Part shown: one piece after another, positions 1 to 7,333 of the stretch
How positions within the stretch are numbered: position 1 is the stretch's first letter
How the letters are laid out: each line of letters starts with the position of its first letter
NCBI RefSeq assembly: GCF_003148685.1
Contig: NZ_QGGR01000006.1
Span: 1 to 64,000 of the forward strand
Length of the DNA stretch: 64,000 bases
Origin: Actinoplanes xinjiangensis
GTDB taxonomy: Bacteria; Actinomycetota; Actinomycetes; Mycobacteriales; Micromonosporaceae
Reading direction: 5' to 3'
Made by a program: the position numbers and the translations under genes
The notes under the pieces: generated by a model
Databases searched by the model: none
What the model was told of the DNA's origin: nothing
Seen by the model: the letters and a program-made list of their open reading frames with translations, nothing else

Positions 1-39
1 GACGGGCGGAGAGTCGAAACGACCGTGGAGCGCAGGTAA
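1..39 (+). CDS. tnpB: C-terminal tail of TnpB (partial)
   Basis: Frame 1 is open from the window edge to a TAA at 37-39 and encodes only the last 12 residues, DGRRVETTVERR. In IS200/IS605 elements tnpB ends just before or inside the omega-RNA scaffold, and this stop sits about 90 bases upstream of the terminal hairpin, which fits. TnpB is an RNA-guided DNA nuclease. Nothing of its RuvC or zinc-ribbon domains is visible, so whether the gene is intact cannot be judged. Confidence 0.4.
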   Translation, partial: DGRRVETTVERR

Positions 40-156
40 GACCGGGATCCGTCCCGGCACCGCGCGGCGAAGCGGTAACCCACCCGGACGCCGCGCGTTC
101 CCTGCGCAGCGTGGAGGGAATCTCCGTCCCTTAGGGCGGAGAGGATGTCAACTCGA
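13..156 (+). ncRNA. Predicted omega-RNA scaffold, 3' part
   Basis: Nested helices can be drawn: GTCG-AAA-CGAC (13-23), GCGCAGG (33-39) with CCTGCGC (102-108), CCGGGA with TCCCGG around 42-58, CGCGCGGCG with CGCCGCGCG around 61-100, and the terminal hairpin 131-152. TnpB guide RNAs are read from this end of the element, with the guide taken from flanking DNA, here from about 157 onward. The family link is inference, and transcription is not shown. Confidence 0.5.
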
Positions 157-254
157 GTGAGGATCGCCTCGCCGGGTCACCTGTCGGGTCCGGGGCGGGT
201 TAGGTTTCTAGACTCCGGTGGCCCGTGTAGACGTTTTCGGAAGGACGCTCCGTC

Positions 255-1160
255 GTGACCCTGACCCAGCACGCCCCCGCCTCGCAGGTGACGCCGCCGA
301 GCCCCGGTGACCAGGCCGTGCTCATCGTGCACGGGCGGGACCGGACCGGGATCGTGGCGGCTCTGAGCACGGTGCTCGGGCGGCACGGGGCGAACATCGT
401 CTCGCTCGACCAGTATTCGGACAATCCGCAGGGTGGCGCGTTCTTCCAGCGCACCGTGTTCGGGCGCCCGGACCTGAAGGCGGCGCTCCCGGCGATCGAG
501 GAGGACCTGCGGCAGGAACTGGCCAACGGGTTCGACCTGGAGTACACGGTGCGCGACCTGTCGGTCCCGAAGCGGGTGGCGATCTTCGCGTCGAAGGCCG
601 ACCACTGCCTGCTCGACCTGCTGTGGCGGCACCGCCGCGGTGAGCTGCCGATCAACATCAGCATGGTGATCTCCAACCACGCGCACACCGCCGACGAGGT
701 GCGCTCGTTCGGGATCCCGTTCTTCCACGTGCCGTCGCAGGGCCCGGACAAGTCGGCCGCCGAGGCCCGCCACCTGCAACTGCTCACCGGCAACGTCGAC
801 TTCATCGTGCTGGCCCGCTACATGCAGATCCTCTCCGGCGAGTTCATCGAGAAGGTCGGCGTACCGATCATCAACATCCACCACAGCTTCCTGCCGGCGT
901 TCATCGGCGCCGACCCGTACGCGAAGGCGCAGCACCGGGGTGTGAAGCTGGTCGGCGCCACCGCGCACTACGTGACCGAGGACCTGGACGAGGGCCCGAT
1001 CATCGAGCAGGACGTGGTCCGGGTGAACCACGCGCACACCGTCGCCGAGCTGCGCCGTCGCGGTGCCGACGTGGAACGGGCGGTGCTGTCCCGCGCGGTC
1101 CTGTGGCACGCCGAGGACCGGGTCATCCGGCACGGCAACCACACGATCGTGTTCCAGTAG
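255..1160 (+). CDS. purU: Formyltetrahydrofolate deformylase PurU
   Basis: PurU hydrolyses 10-formyl-tetrahydrofolate to formate and tetrahydrofolate, balancing the one-carbon pool and supplying formate for purine synthesis by PurT. The 301-residue protein has an N-terminal ACT domain (about 20-95, starting AVLIVHGRDRTGIVAALS) and a C-terminal formyl-transferase fold containing IINIHHSFLPAF, with the catalytic Asn and His, and DLDEGPII with the catalytic Asp. The length is a little over the usual 280-290 because of a short N-terminal extension. The GTG start at 255 has GGAAGGA 10 bases upstream. The IS end lies about 100 bases upstream and may affect its promoter. Its stop abuts the convergent gene with no spacer. 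Confidence 0.96.
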   Translation: MTLTQHAPASQVTPPSPGDQAVLIVHGRDRTGIVAALSTVLGRHGANIVSLDQYSDNPQGGAFFQRTVFGRPDLKAALPAIEEDLRQELANGFDLEYTVRDLSVPKRVAIFASKADHCLLDLLWRHRRGELPINISMVISNHAHTADEVRSFGIPFFHVPSQGPDKSAAEARHLQLLTGNVDFIVLARYMQILSGEFIEKVGVPIINIHHSFLPAFIGADPYAKAQHRGVKLVGATAHYVTEDLDEGPIIEQDVVRVNHAHTVAELRRRGADVERAVLSRAVLWHAEDRVIRHGNHTIVFQ

Positions 1161-2108
1161 TCAGCGGCGCCACCACAGGCGCCGCGACGGCGGCTGGGTC
1201 CGGGCGATACCGCGCAGCAGGGCGTGCGGGTCGCGGACGGTGATCGCCGGGACCAGCCCGGCGTCGGACAGGGCCGTGGCGACCTGGGCGTCCTCGCCGA
1301 CCTGGACCACCGCGGTGACCCGGTCGACGCCCGCGTCCGCGAGCAGCAGCTTGACGGTGTCCGGCAGCCGGTCCAGGTGGACCGCCTTCGCCGCGGTCAG
1401 GTCGTCGCGGGTCAGGACGACCGCCTGATGCGGCTCGGGCAGCAGCATCGCGGCCCGCTGCTGCACGCCCAGGGTGGCGCGGGCGCGTTCGACCTCACGG
1501 GTCAGCCGCCAGTCGTCGGGGTCGGCCTCGGCGCCGCCGCGGGCGGCCGCCACCCGCAGCAGGGCCTCGTCGATCGCCGGTGCCCCCGGTGCACGGACCG
1601 CCGAGGCCGCCAGGTGCCGCTGACCGTCGACGAGGGTGAGTTCCGGCCAGGCCGCACCGGCCACGCACACCAGCACCACCCCGGGGCCGGTCGGGGCGGC
1701 GGCGGCGACGGCGGTCGAGACGATGCGGGGGCGGGGGAGCCCGGCGATGGTGGCGGCCGACTCGAGACGGTCGCGGGCCGGCCGGTCCCACTCCTGGGCG
1801 GTGACGACGGTGAGCGCGGCCGGGCGGCCGGTGCGTTCGGCGACGTGGGAGAGGACCGCGGCGACGGCGGCCGGTGGACCGCCGTGCCGGAGCAGGGTCA
1901 TCGGGTCGGGGCGGTACGACTCGGGGTTCGCCAGGCCCGCGGTGAGGGCGGTGGTCCCGGCGGTGTAGACGCCGGATAACTGGAAGACCCCGCTGGGTGC
2001 GCGGGCTCGCCCGTCGAAGAGAACGGGCCGGTCGAAGCCCTCGGACTCGAACACCGCGGTGACCCACCATGCGGCGATGTCGACGACCACAAGATCCGTC
2101 GCTGGCAT
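1161..2108 (-). CDS. Hsp70/DnaK-like actin-fold protein with degenerate phosphate loop
   Basis: This 315-residue protein follows the nucleotide-binding-domain pattern of Hsp70/FGGY/actin ATPases: an N-terminal VVVDIAAWWVTAVF strand-loop-strand, then LFDGRARAPSGVF as in actinobacterial Hsp70-like proteins (DG..L.PS.V). The glycines and threonines of the canonical phosphate-1 loop (DLGTTNS) are replaced by IAAWWV, so ATP binding is doubtful. The protein is also short and lacks a substrate-binding domain. The start is taken at ATG 2108 (MPATDLVVVDI); the frame stays open further upstream, but that part does not resemble the family. It is convergent with purU, zero spacing. Function unknown. Confidence 0.7.
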   Translation of the reverse strand: MPATDLVVVDIAAWWVTAVFESEGFDRPVLFDGRARAPSGVFQLSGVYTAGTTALTAGLANPESYRPDPMTLLRHGGPPAAVAAVLSHVAERTGRPAALTVVTAQEWDRPARDRLESAATIAGLPRPRIVSTAVAAAAPTGPGVVLVCVAGAAWPELTLVDGQRHLAASAVRAPGAPAIDEALLRVAAARGGAEADPDDWRLTREVERARATLGVQQRAAMLLPEPHQAVVLTRDDLTAAKAVHLDRLPDTVKLLLADAGVDRVTAVVQVGEDAQVATALSDAGLVPAITVRDPHALLRGIARTQPPSRRLWWRR

Positions 2109-2334
2109 GTCCGGCAGTGTCCCAAATGGACGAACCTTGCGATACTCCTTGTCCGGAATTTTCCACGCATAGTGATAGATCGCCAACGCTAGGTTAGTCT
2201 GGTCGGATCGGTTCAGGGCAGGCCGGTTCATGGCGGAGTGTGGGGACGAACGGGTCCCGTCAACGCCGCCCCGGATGTCACCCGTGCGAGTGCGGGGCCG
2301 CTTTTCTGTCGTACCCCCGTGATGGAATCCGGGC

Positions 2335-2814
2335 ATGCCGACGCACCGCATCCCCGCCGCCCGGCCGGTCCGGGCGGCCCCGACGCATCCGGTCGACGTG
2401 CTGCTCCTGCTCACCGACGGCGACGATGTCCTGCTGGCCCTGCGCTCGGGGACCGGCTATGCCGACGGTCGGTGGAATCTTCCGTCCGGCAAACTCGAGC
2501 ACGGCGAGGACGCGGTGACCGCGCTGCGCCGCGAGTCGGCCGAGGAGGTCGGGCTGCACCTGGCCGCCGACGAGCCACGCCTGATCACCACCGTCCACTA
2601 CCGCACGCCGTCCGGTCACGCCCGGGTCGGGCTGACCTTCCACGTCCACCACGACCCGGTGCGGCACGGTGTACCGGTCAACGCCGAGCCGCACAAGTGC
2701 GCCGGGATCGGGTGGTTCCGGTGGGACGCCCTCCCATCGTCGACGTATCCCTACTCCGCGGCGTGCGTCGAGGCCTGGCGTTCCCGTGCACCGTTGACGT
2801 TGCGCGGGTGGTGA
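2335..2814 (+). CDS. NUDIX hydrolase
   Basis: A 159-residue NUDIX-fold pyrophosphohydrolase, probably acting on a nucleoside-diphosphate-linked substrate. The complete Nudix box runs from the glycine of GKLEHGEDAVTALRRESAEE through VGL (about residues 56-78) and matches GX5EX7REUXEEXGU, so the metal-binding glutamates are present. HPVDVLLLLTDGDDVLLALR is the preceding strand pair. The ATG start at 2335 gives a family-typical length. It sits alone on the plus strand, and its stop overlaps the TCA of the convergent neighbour (TGATCA). Substrate cannot be predicted. Confidence 0.92.
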   Translation: MPTHRIPAARPVRAAPTHPVDVLLLLTDGDDVLLALRSGTGYADGRWNLPSGKLEHGEDAVTALRRESAEEVGLHLAADEPRLITTVHYRTPSGHARVGLTFHVHHDPVRHGVPVNAEPHKCAGIGWFRWDALPSSTYPYSAACVEAWRSRAPLTLRGW

Positions 2815-3132
2815 TCAGGCCGATTCCTCCGGGGCGGGGCGAGGCAGTCCCATGGTCGGGTGCGGGTGGCCGCCCAGCGCCGACGAGAGGGCGCCGACCA
2901 CGGCCCAGTACTCCGGTTCCTCGTCCTGCGAGGCCCGCTGGGCCAGCCGGTCGACCACCAGGGCCCAGTTCCGGCCGGGCAGAGTGACCCGGACCGACTC
3001 GGTGGACCCGGCCGCCTCCTCGTCCGTCGTCTTCTCCGCCACGGTGAACTCGCACCACGGCGACCAGTCGCCGCCGGCCACCCTCTGCGGTGTGCCCCGA
3101 ACCCGCCACTCATACGTCGCACCCTGCTGCAA
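2815..3132 (-). CDS. Hypothetical protein, in frame with the upstream AlkD-like gene
   Basis: A 105-residue protein with no family I recognise; composition and third-position GC look genuinely coding. It contains GATYEWRVRGTPQRV, vaguely like a fibronectin-III or Ig strand, and an acidic C-terminus. The TTG at 3132 is the only start codon between the stop of the upstream gene (3208-3210) and the body, and coding-like codons (SAWDKPAELDLRLVQP) run upstream of it in the same frame. A missed CTG start, or a stop-separated remnant of a longer protein, is therefore possible. Confidence 0.55.
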   Translation of the reverse strand: MQQGATYEWRVRGTPQRVAGGDWSPWCEFTVAEKTTDEEAAGSTESVRVTLPGRNWALVVDRLAQRASQDEEPEYWAVVGALSSALGGHPHPTMGLPRPAPEESA

Positions 3133-3207
3133 CGGCTGGACCAGACGGAGGTCGAGTTCCGCCGGCTTGTCCCACGCCGACGGGTGAGCCGGCGCGCTCG
3201 GCGAAGA

Positions 3208-3879
3208 TCAGGCGGCCTGGCGGCGGACCATCTCGGTGATCCAGATCGGGGCGTACGGGGAGGTGCAGTTCGGCGGGGTCGGGTAGTCCTTCAGGACTTC
3301 CAGGCGCTCGCCGATGTCGAGGGCCCGGGCGCGCCGGTCCGGGTGCGAGATGCCGATCTGGGCCAGGCAGTGGTTCATCGCCCACTGGAGGCGGTCGGGG
3401 GCGTCCTTCATCCGCGCCTCGATCACGTCGAGCAGCCCGTCGAGGTCGAGGCCGTCGGGCTTCTTCGCGACGCGTTCGGTGGTCAGGGCCCAGCCGGCGC
3501 TCGCCACCACCGGGTCCGGGTCGGCGGTCCAGGCGACCCGTAGGGCCTCGGCGTGCGGGCTCTTCTTGACCACGTAGTTGACCAGCCAGTCGTGCACCTT
3601 CGGGGTCCGCGACTCGCGCAGCATGGTGTCCAGCTCGTCCCGCTCGAAGGCCCGCGGCCGGCAGATCAGCAGCGCCACCAGCCGGGCCGCGCCGTCCCCG
3701 GTCGCCCACAGCTCCCGGGCCAGGTCCTGCTGGGTCTTCAGCCGTTTCGCGATGGCCCGCAGCGCGCCGAGGTTGACACCGTGGTCGTCGCCGTGCCGCT
3801 CGTTGACGGCACGCGCCTTCGGATCCTCCAGGGCGGCCAGTTCCGCCAGCACCCCGGTCACCGTCGTCGTCTCGGCCAC
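3208..3879 (-). CDS. DNA alkylation repair protein, AlkD-like HEAT repeat
   Basis: This 223-residue all-helical protein resembles the AlkD/AlkC family of HEAT-like DNA glycosylases, which remove 3- and 7-alkylpurines. Family-like stretches are NLGALRAIAKRLKTQQDLA, RELWATGDGAARLVALLIC, DELDTMLRESRTPKVHDWLV and ALRVAWTADPDPVVASAGWA. The GTG at 3879 (VAETTTVTGVLAEL) is preferred over an upstream start that would add an arginine-rich leader. A small unknown gene follows in the same frame. The assignment rests on repeat pattern and composition; glycosylase activity itself is not shown. Confidence 0.8.
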   Translation of the reverse strand: MAETTTVTGVLAELAALEDPKARAVNERHGDDHGVNLGALRAIAKRLKTQQDLARELWATGDGAARLVALLICRPRAFERDELDTMLRESRTPKVHDWLVNYVVKKSPHAEALRVAWTADPDPVVASAGWALTTERVAKKPDGLDLDGLLDVIEARMKDAPDRLQWAMNHCLAQIGISHPDRRARALDIGERLEVLKDYPTPPNCTSPYAPIWITEMVRRQAA

Positions 3880-3996
3880 TGTCCGCCTCCGTCGCTTCCG
3901 AACCTGCGGTAGCACGCTATCAAGGGGCGAGCAGCCATCGACGAAGATCGGTCAGCTGACATGTTCGGCCGCTGGAGCGGAATCGGGGGGTTCGGA

Positions 3997-4186
3997 ATGT
4001 CCGAGGTGGCGCTGCGCCCGGTCGAGGATGCCGGCCTCGATGCCCTGTTCGAGCAGATGCGCGATCCGGAGTCGGTCCGCATGGCCGCCTTCACCGCCGC
4101 CGACCCCGACGACCGCGCCGCGTTCGACGCCCACATGGCACGGGTACGGACGTCACCCGGCGTCACCCACCGCGCTGTCGGTCGGC
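3997..4186 (+). pseudogene. Truncated GNAT acetyltransferase (N-terminal fragment)
   Basis: From ATG 3997 the frame gives MSEVALRPVEDAGLDALFEQ followed by about 40 residues that match the start of GNAT acetyltransferases of the RimJ type (...RDPESVRMAAFTAADPDDRA...). The similarity stops at about VTHRAV, just where the convergent MFS gene ends at 4187. The rest of the frame is the antisense of that gene and lacks the acetyl-CoA-binding motif. This looks like a gene whose 3' two-thirds were lost when the MFS/LysR segment joined here. Confidence 0.65.
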
Positions 4187-5389
4187 TCAGCCGTGACGCG
4201 GCTCCCGCGACCGGATCGGATCAGCACTTCCCGCACGACGGGTCAGGGCGGCCACCGCGCCGAGCAGGAGCAGCAGGGCGGCGGCGAACCAGGTCATCAC
4301 CGTGATCACCGGCGTGGTCCGGGCGGCGAGGCCGATGGCCAGGGCGGACACGGCCAGCGCCACGTAGGCGATCAGGAAGATCCCGGCGAGTGCCGCACCC
4401 CGCTCCCGGCCGGTGGCGAGCGCGGCGACCGTACCGATGCCTGCTTTGAAGAGGACGCCCGCGCCCGCGGCCGCGAGGATGCCGCCGATCAGGAACACCG
4501 TCAGGCTTGCCTGATGCATTCCGGTCACCAGGGTGACCGTGCCGATGGCCTGGGCGATCAGGCCCAGCGTCGTGCGGCGCCGCGCGCCGATCCCGGTGGT
4601 GAGGGTCTGCGCGGCCGCCGAGCCGCCGAAGACGGTGAAGACGATCAGCCCGGCGAGGGCCCGCGACGGGTGGTGCAGGGTGCCGGCGACGAAGCCGGGC
4701 GCGACCGAGGTGAAGAAGCCGAAGACGGAGAACGCGGCGAACGCACCGGTGGCGGCGGCGAGATGGGCGGGGCCGCGGCCGGTGGTCACCCGCTGCGGCC
4801 GGTAGCGGTAGGCGGGGTCGGGCCGCACGGTCTCCGGCGCCAGGGTGACGGCCACGATGGCGGCGAGCAGCAGAACGACGAAGACGAGGTACGGCGTACG
4901 CAGCGGCGCATCCACGAAAGAGGCGAGCACCCCGGCGACGAGCGTGCCGACGCCCAGGCCCCCGATGTTCGCCGCCGTCGACACCATCTCGAAGCGGGCC
5001 GGGGAGCCGCCGTTCAGTTCGAGCAGGTGCGCGGTGGCCGTGGCGGTGATCATGCCGACGCCGAGGCCGGTGATGAGCCGCGCCGCCAGCAGCACCGGCA
5101 GTGACGTCCCGGAGAGGAACAGCACCGCCGCGACGAGTTCCAGGCCGAGCGCCGGGATCAGAATCCGGCGCCGTCCGACCTGGTCGGAGACGTGCCCGGC
5201 GAGAAGCAGGCTCGCCACGACACCGACCGCGTAGGCCGCGAACACGACGGTCACGGTGAACGTGGAGTAACCGTAGAGCGGGTAGAGCGGCGCCGGGACC
5301 GTCGAGAACGCCATCGCGACGGTGAACGCGAACGCGACCGGCCAGAAACCGGTACTCCGGGTGGCGACCCGGGCCTGGAGAAGTGCCAT
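4187..5389 (-). CDS. MFS transporter, drug/efflux type
   Basis: A 400-residue major facilitator with about 12 hydrophobic segments. The loop between TM2 and TM3 carries GHVSDQVGRRRILIPALG, the classical MFS motif A, and TM5 has GGLGVGTLVAGVLASF. It is probably a proton-coupled exporter of small molecules; the substrate is unknown. The ATG at 5389 puts the first residues (MALLQARVATRSTGF) just before TM1. It is divergent from the LysR regulator, with operator-like half-sites between them, so that regulator probably controls it. Its 3' end abuts a truncated GNAT fragment. Confidence 0.92.
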   Translation of the reverse strand: MALLQARVATRSTGFWPVAFAFTVAMAFSTVPAPLYPLYGYSTFTVTVVFAAYAVGVVASLLLAGHVSDQVGRRRILIPALGLELVAAVLFLSGTSLPVLLAARLITGLGVGMITATATAHLLELNGGSPARFEMVSTAANIGGLGVGTLVAGVLASFVDAPLRTPYLVFVVLLLAAIVAVTLAPETVRPDPAYRYRPQRVTTGRGPAHLAAATGAFAAFSVFGFFTSVAPGFVAGTLHHPSRALAGLIVFTVFGGSAAAQTLTTGIGARRRTTLGLIAQAIGTVTLVTGMHQASLTVFLIGGILAAAGAGVLFKAGIGTVAALATGRERGAALAGIFLIAYVALAVSALAIGLAARTTPVITVMTWFAAALLLLLGAVAALTRRAGSADPIRSREPRHG

Positions 5390-5414
5390 GCGCCGACTGT
5401 CCACCGCGCCGATC

Positions 5415-5436
5415 ATCAACGCCAACGAAAGTTGAT
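5415..5436. promoter_or_regulatory. LysR-type operator between MFS and LysR genes
   Basis: ATCAAC (5415-5420) and GTTGAT (5431-5436) form a perfect 6-bp inverted repeat with a 10-bp spacer, which contains the T-N11-A arrangement of LysR boxes. A third half-site, GTTGAT, lies at 5456-5461 close to the LysR start. The position between divergent genes fits autoregulation plus control of the transporter. Confidence 0.6.
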
Positions 5437-5471
5437 GCTCGCGCCGATCGCGATCGTTGATACTTCGAGGT

Positions 5472-6377
5472 GTGGAACTCCGCCAGCTCGCATACTTCGT
5501 GGCCGTCGCCGAGGAGCAGCACTTCACCCGCGCGGCGGCCCGCCTGCACGTGGTCCAGTCCGCCGTCTCCGCCGCGATCAAGACCCTGGAACGTGAGCTG
5601 GGCGCCCCGCTGCTCGACCGCAACGCCAAACGGGTGCGGCTCACCGACGCCGGTCTCGCCCTGCTGCCCCGCGCCCGGGTCGCCCTCGACGCCGCCCGGG
5701 ACGCCCGGGACGCGGTCGCCGAGGTGCGCGGCGGCCTGCGCGGCACCCTGCGGATCGGCACGCTCACCTCGATCCGGGTGATCGACGTGCCGGCGCTGCT
5801 CGGCGAGTACCACCGCCGCCACCCCGGTGTGCTGTTGCAGACCGCGGTGTCCCCGATGGGCTCCCGCGGCCTGATCGGCATGCTGGCCGAGCACCGCCTC
5901 GACCTGGCGTTCGTGTCGGTGCCCGGACCACGGCCGGCCGGTGTGCACCTGGTCGAGCTGGCCAGCGCCGTGATGGACCTGGCCGTGCCGGCCGATCATC
6001 CGCTCGCCGGGCGGCCGGCGGTGTCGGTCGAGGAACTGGCCGGGCTCGACTTCATCGACCTGCCGGCCGGTTACGGCAACCGGGACGTCGCCGATCGGGC
6101 GTTCGCGGCGGCCAGCGTCCGGCGCAACGTGACGATCGAGATCACCGACATCGGAACGAGCGCGGACTACGTACGCCATGGGCTCGGTGTCGCTCTTCTC
6201 CCGCGATTTCTGCTGGCCGGCGGGGAAGGGCTCACCATCGTTCCGGTGACCGGGGCGGACCTGCGGTGGCCGTTGTCGCTGGCGGTTCCGGCGGACCGTC
6301 CGCCGGGCGCCGCCGCGCGTGCGCTGATCTCGCTGACCGCGGACTTCCTCCCGGACGGCGACCGGCCGGTCGATTAG
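5472..6377 (+). CDS. LysR-family transcriptional regulator
   Basis: A 301-residue LysR regulator. The N-terminal winged HTH spans residues 1-60 (VELRQLAYFVAVAEEQHFTR, then AAARLHVVQSAVSAAIKTLE), followed by a linker helix and a periplasmic-binding-type effector domain from about 90 (LRIGTLTSIRVIDVPALLGE). The GTG at 5472 gives the standard VELRQL start; a TTG 15 bases upstream would add MILRG. It is divergent from the MFS transporter and shares the operator-like region with it, the usual regulator-target arrangement. The inducer is unknown. The effector domain is complete and the length is normal. Confidence 0.95.
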   Translation: MELRQLAYFVAVAEEQHFTRAAARLHVVQSAVSAAIKTLERELGAPLLDRNAKRVRLTDAGLALLPRARVALDAARDARDAVAEVRGGLRGTLRIGTLTSIRVIDVPALLGEYHRRHPGVLLQTAVSPMGSRGLIGMLAEHRLDLAFVSVPGPRPAGVHLVELASAVMDLAVPADHPLAGRPAVSVEELAGLDFIDLPAGYGNRDVADRAFAAASVRRNVTIEITDIGTSADYVRHGLGVALLPRFLLAGGEGLTIVPVTGADLRWPLSLAVPADRPPGAAARALISLTADFLPDGDRPVD

Positions 6378-6388
6378 AGTGACCCGCC

Positions 6389-7333
6389 ATGAGGTCGAAA
6401 CGGGTCTGGATCATCGCGGCGGCAGCGGTCGTCGCCATCGGTGGAGGAGGCCTGGTGGTGGCCGGTCCGGACACCGGCGCGCCGGCGGACTCCACACCCG
6501 TGCCGGTCGCCGTGACGATCCTCGCGGCATCGCCGGCCGCCCCGTCCGCGGCAGCCGCGGCCGCGTCCGCCGCTGTCACGCCGCCGCAGGCAGCCGCCTC
6601 GACCGCCGCCACCGACCGCGCCACGCGTGTCAAGAACCTCAATGCGGCATTGAAGGCGGTCAAGGGCGACTTCGCGGTCGCGGTCCTCGATCGGAGGACC
6701 GGGCAGCGGTACGTGTATCGCGGCGCCGTCAAATACGACACCGCCAGCATCGTGAAGGTGCAGATCCTCGCCTGCATGCTGCTCAAGGCCCAGGACGCCG
6801 GCCGCGCGCCGACCTCTGCCGAGATGAAGCTGGCCCGGCCGATGATCCGGCTCAGCGACAACAACGCGACCACGTCGCTCTACCAGCGGATCGGTGGCAG
6901 GACCGCGGTCACCAGGTGCAACAAGCGGCTCGGCCTGACGCAGACCGTCGTCAACAGCCGGTGGGGCCTGACCCGGACCACCGCCGCCGACCAGGTCGTC
7001 CTGCTGTCGGAACTCGTCGACACCAGGGGACCGCTCTCGGCGGGATCCCGCAAGACGGCGTTCACGCTGCTGAACACGGTGGACAAGGCGCAGGACTGGG
7101 GCGTCCCGGTCGTCGCCCGCACGGGTGAGATCTTCACGGTCAAGAACGGATGGGACACCCGTACGGCCGACGGCGGCCTGTGGGCGGTCAACACCATCGG
7201 CCGGATCACCGCGAAGAACGGCAGGGTGGACGTGTCCGTCGCGGTACTCACCCGTCGCAACCGGAACATGAGCAGCGGCGTCACCCTGGTGGAGAGGGTC
7301 GCCAAGCTCACCCGGAGACACCTGGCCTACTGA
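6389..7333 (+). CDS. Secreted class A beta-lactamase-related serine hydrolase
   Basis: A 314-residue exported protein. A signal or anchor segment (residues 5-27, VWIIAAAAVVAIGGGGLVVA) is followed by an Ala/Pro-rich linker and then a serine-hydrolase domain from about 80. The SxxK nucleophile motif is DTASIVKVQ and the second motif is LSDNNAT (SDN). The usual KTG strand appears to be VKNGW, so true beta-lactamase activity is uncertain; many such actinobacterial proteins are cell-wall or peptide hydrolases of unknown substrate. Its stop overlaps the next ATG (TGATGA), so the two genes are translationally coupled. Confidence 0.88.
   Translation: MRSKRVWIIAAAAVVAIGGGGLVVAGPDTGAPADSTPVPVAVTILAASPAAPSAAAAAASAAVTPPQAAASTAATDRATRVKNLNAALKAVKGDFAVAVLDRRTGQRYVYRGAVKYDTASIVKVQILACMLLKAQDAGRAPTSAEMKLARPMIRLSDNNATTSLYQRIGGRTAVTRCNKRLGLTQTVVNSRWGLTRTTAADQVVLLSELVDTRGPLSAGSRKTAFTLLNTVDKAQDWGVPVVARTGEIFTVKNGWDTRTADGGLWAVNTIGRITAKNGRVDVSVAVLTRRNRNMSSGVTLVERVAKLTRRHLAY

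Larger units (their letters stand above)
1..158 (+). mobile_element. Right end of an IS200/IS605-family element (tnpB side)
   Basis: Positions 130-158 read as the characteristic right terminus of IS200/IS605 elements: a hairpin (131-140 pairing with 144-152 around a TTA loop) followed by GGAGAGGATGTCAA. The GGCGGAGA arm at 5-12 is repeated at 145-152, so 131-140 could pair with either copy. The element body and left end lie outside the window, and the junction with flanking DNA is placed at about 155-158. The family assignment rests on recalled terminal sequence, not a search. Confidence 0.7.

Noticed and set aside
1..152. Riboswitch or RNase P-like RNA upstream of purU
   Set aside because: The CGGTAACCCACCCGGA stretch recalls RNase P, and the alternative stems recall a riboswitch, but the terminal hairpin with GGATGTCAA is better explained as an IS200/IS605 right end.
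3208..3210. TGA as a selenocysteine codon joining two frames
   Set aside because: No SECIS-like hairpin was noticed, and AlkD-like proteins end here normally; a separate gene or remnant is simpler.
4221..6179. 652-codon minus-strand frame
   Set aside because: It crosses the MFS gene in another frame and the LysR gene in antisense, with no recognisable domain.
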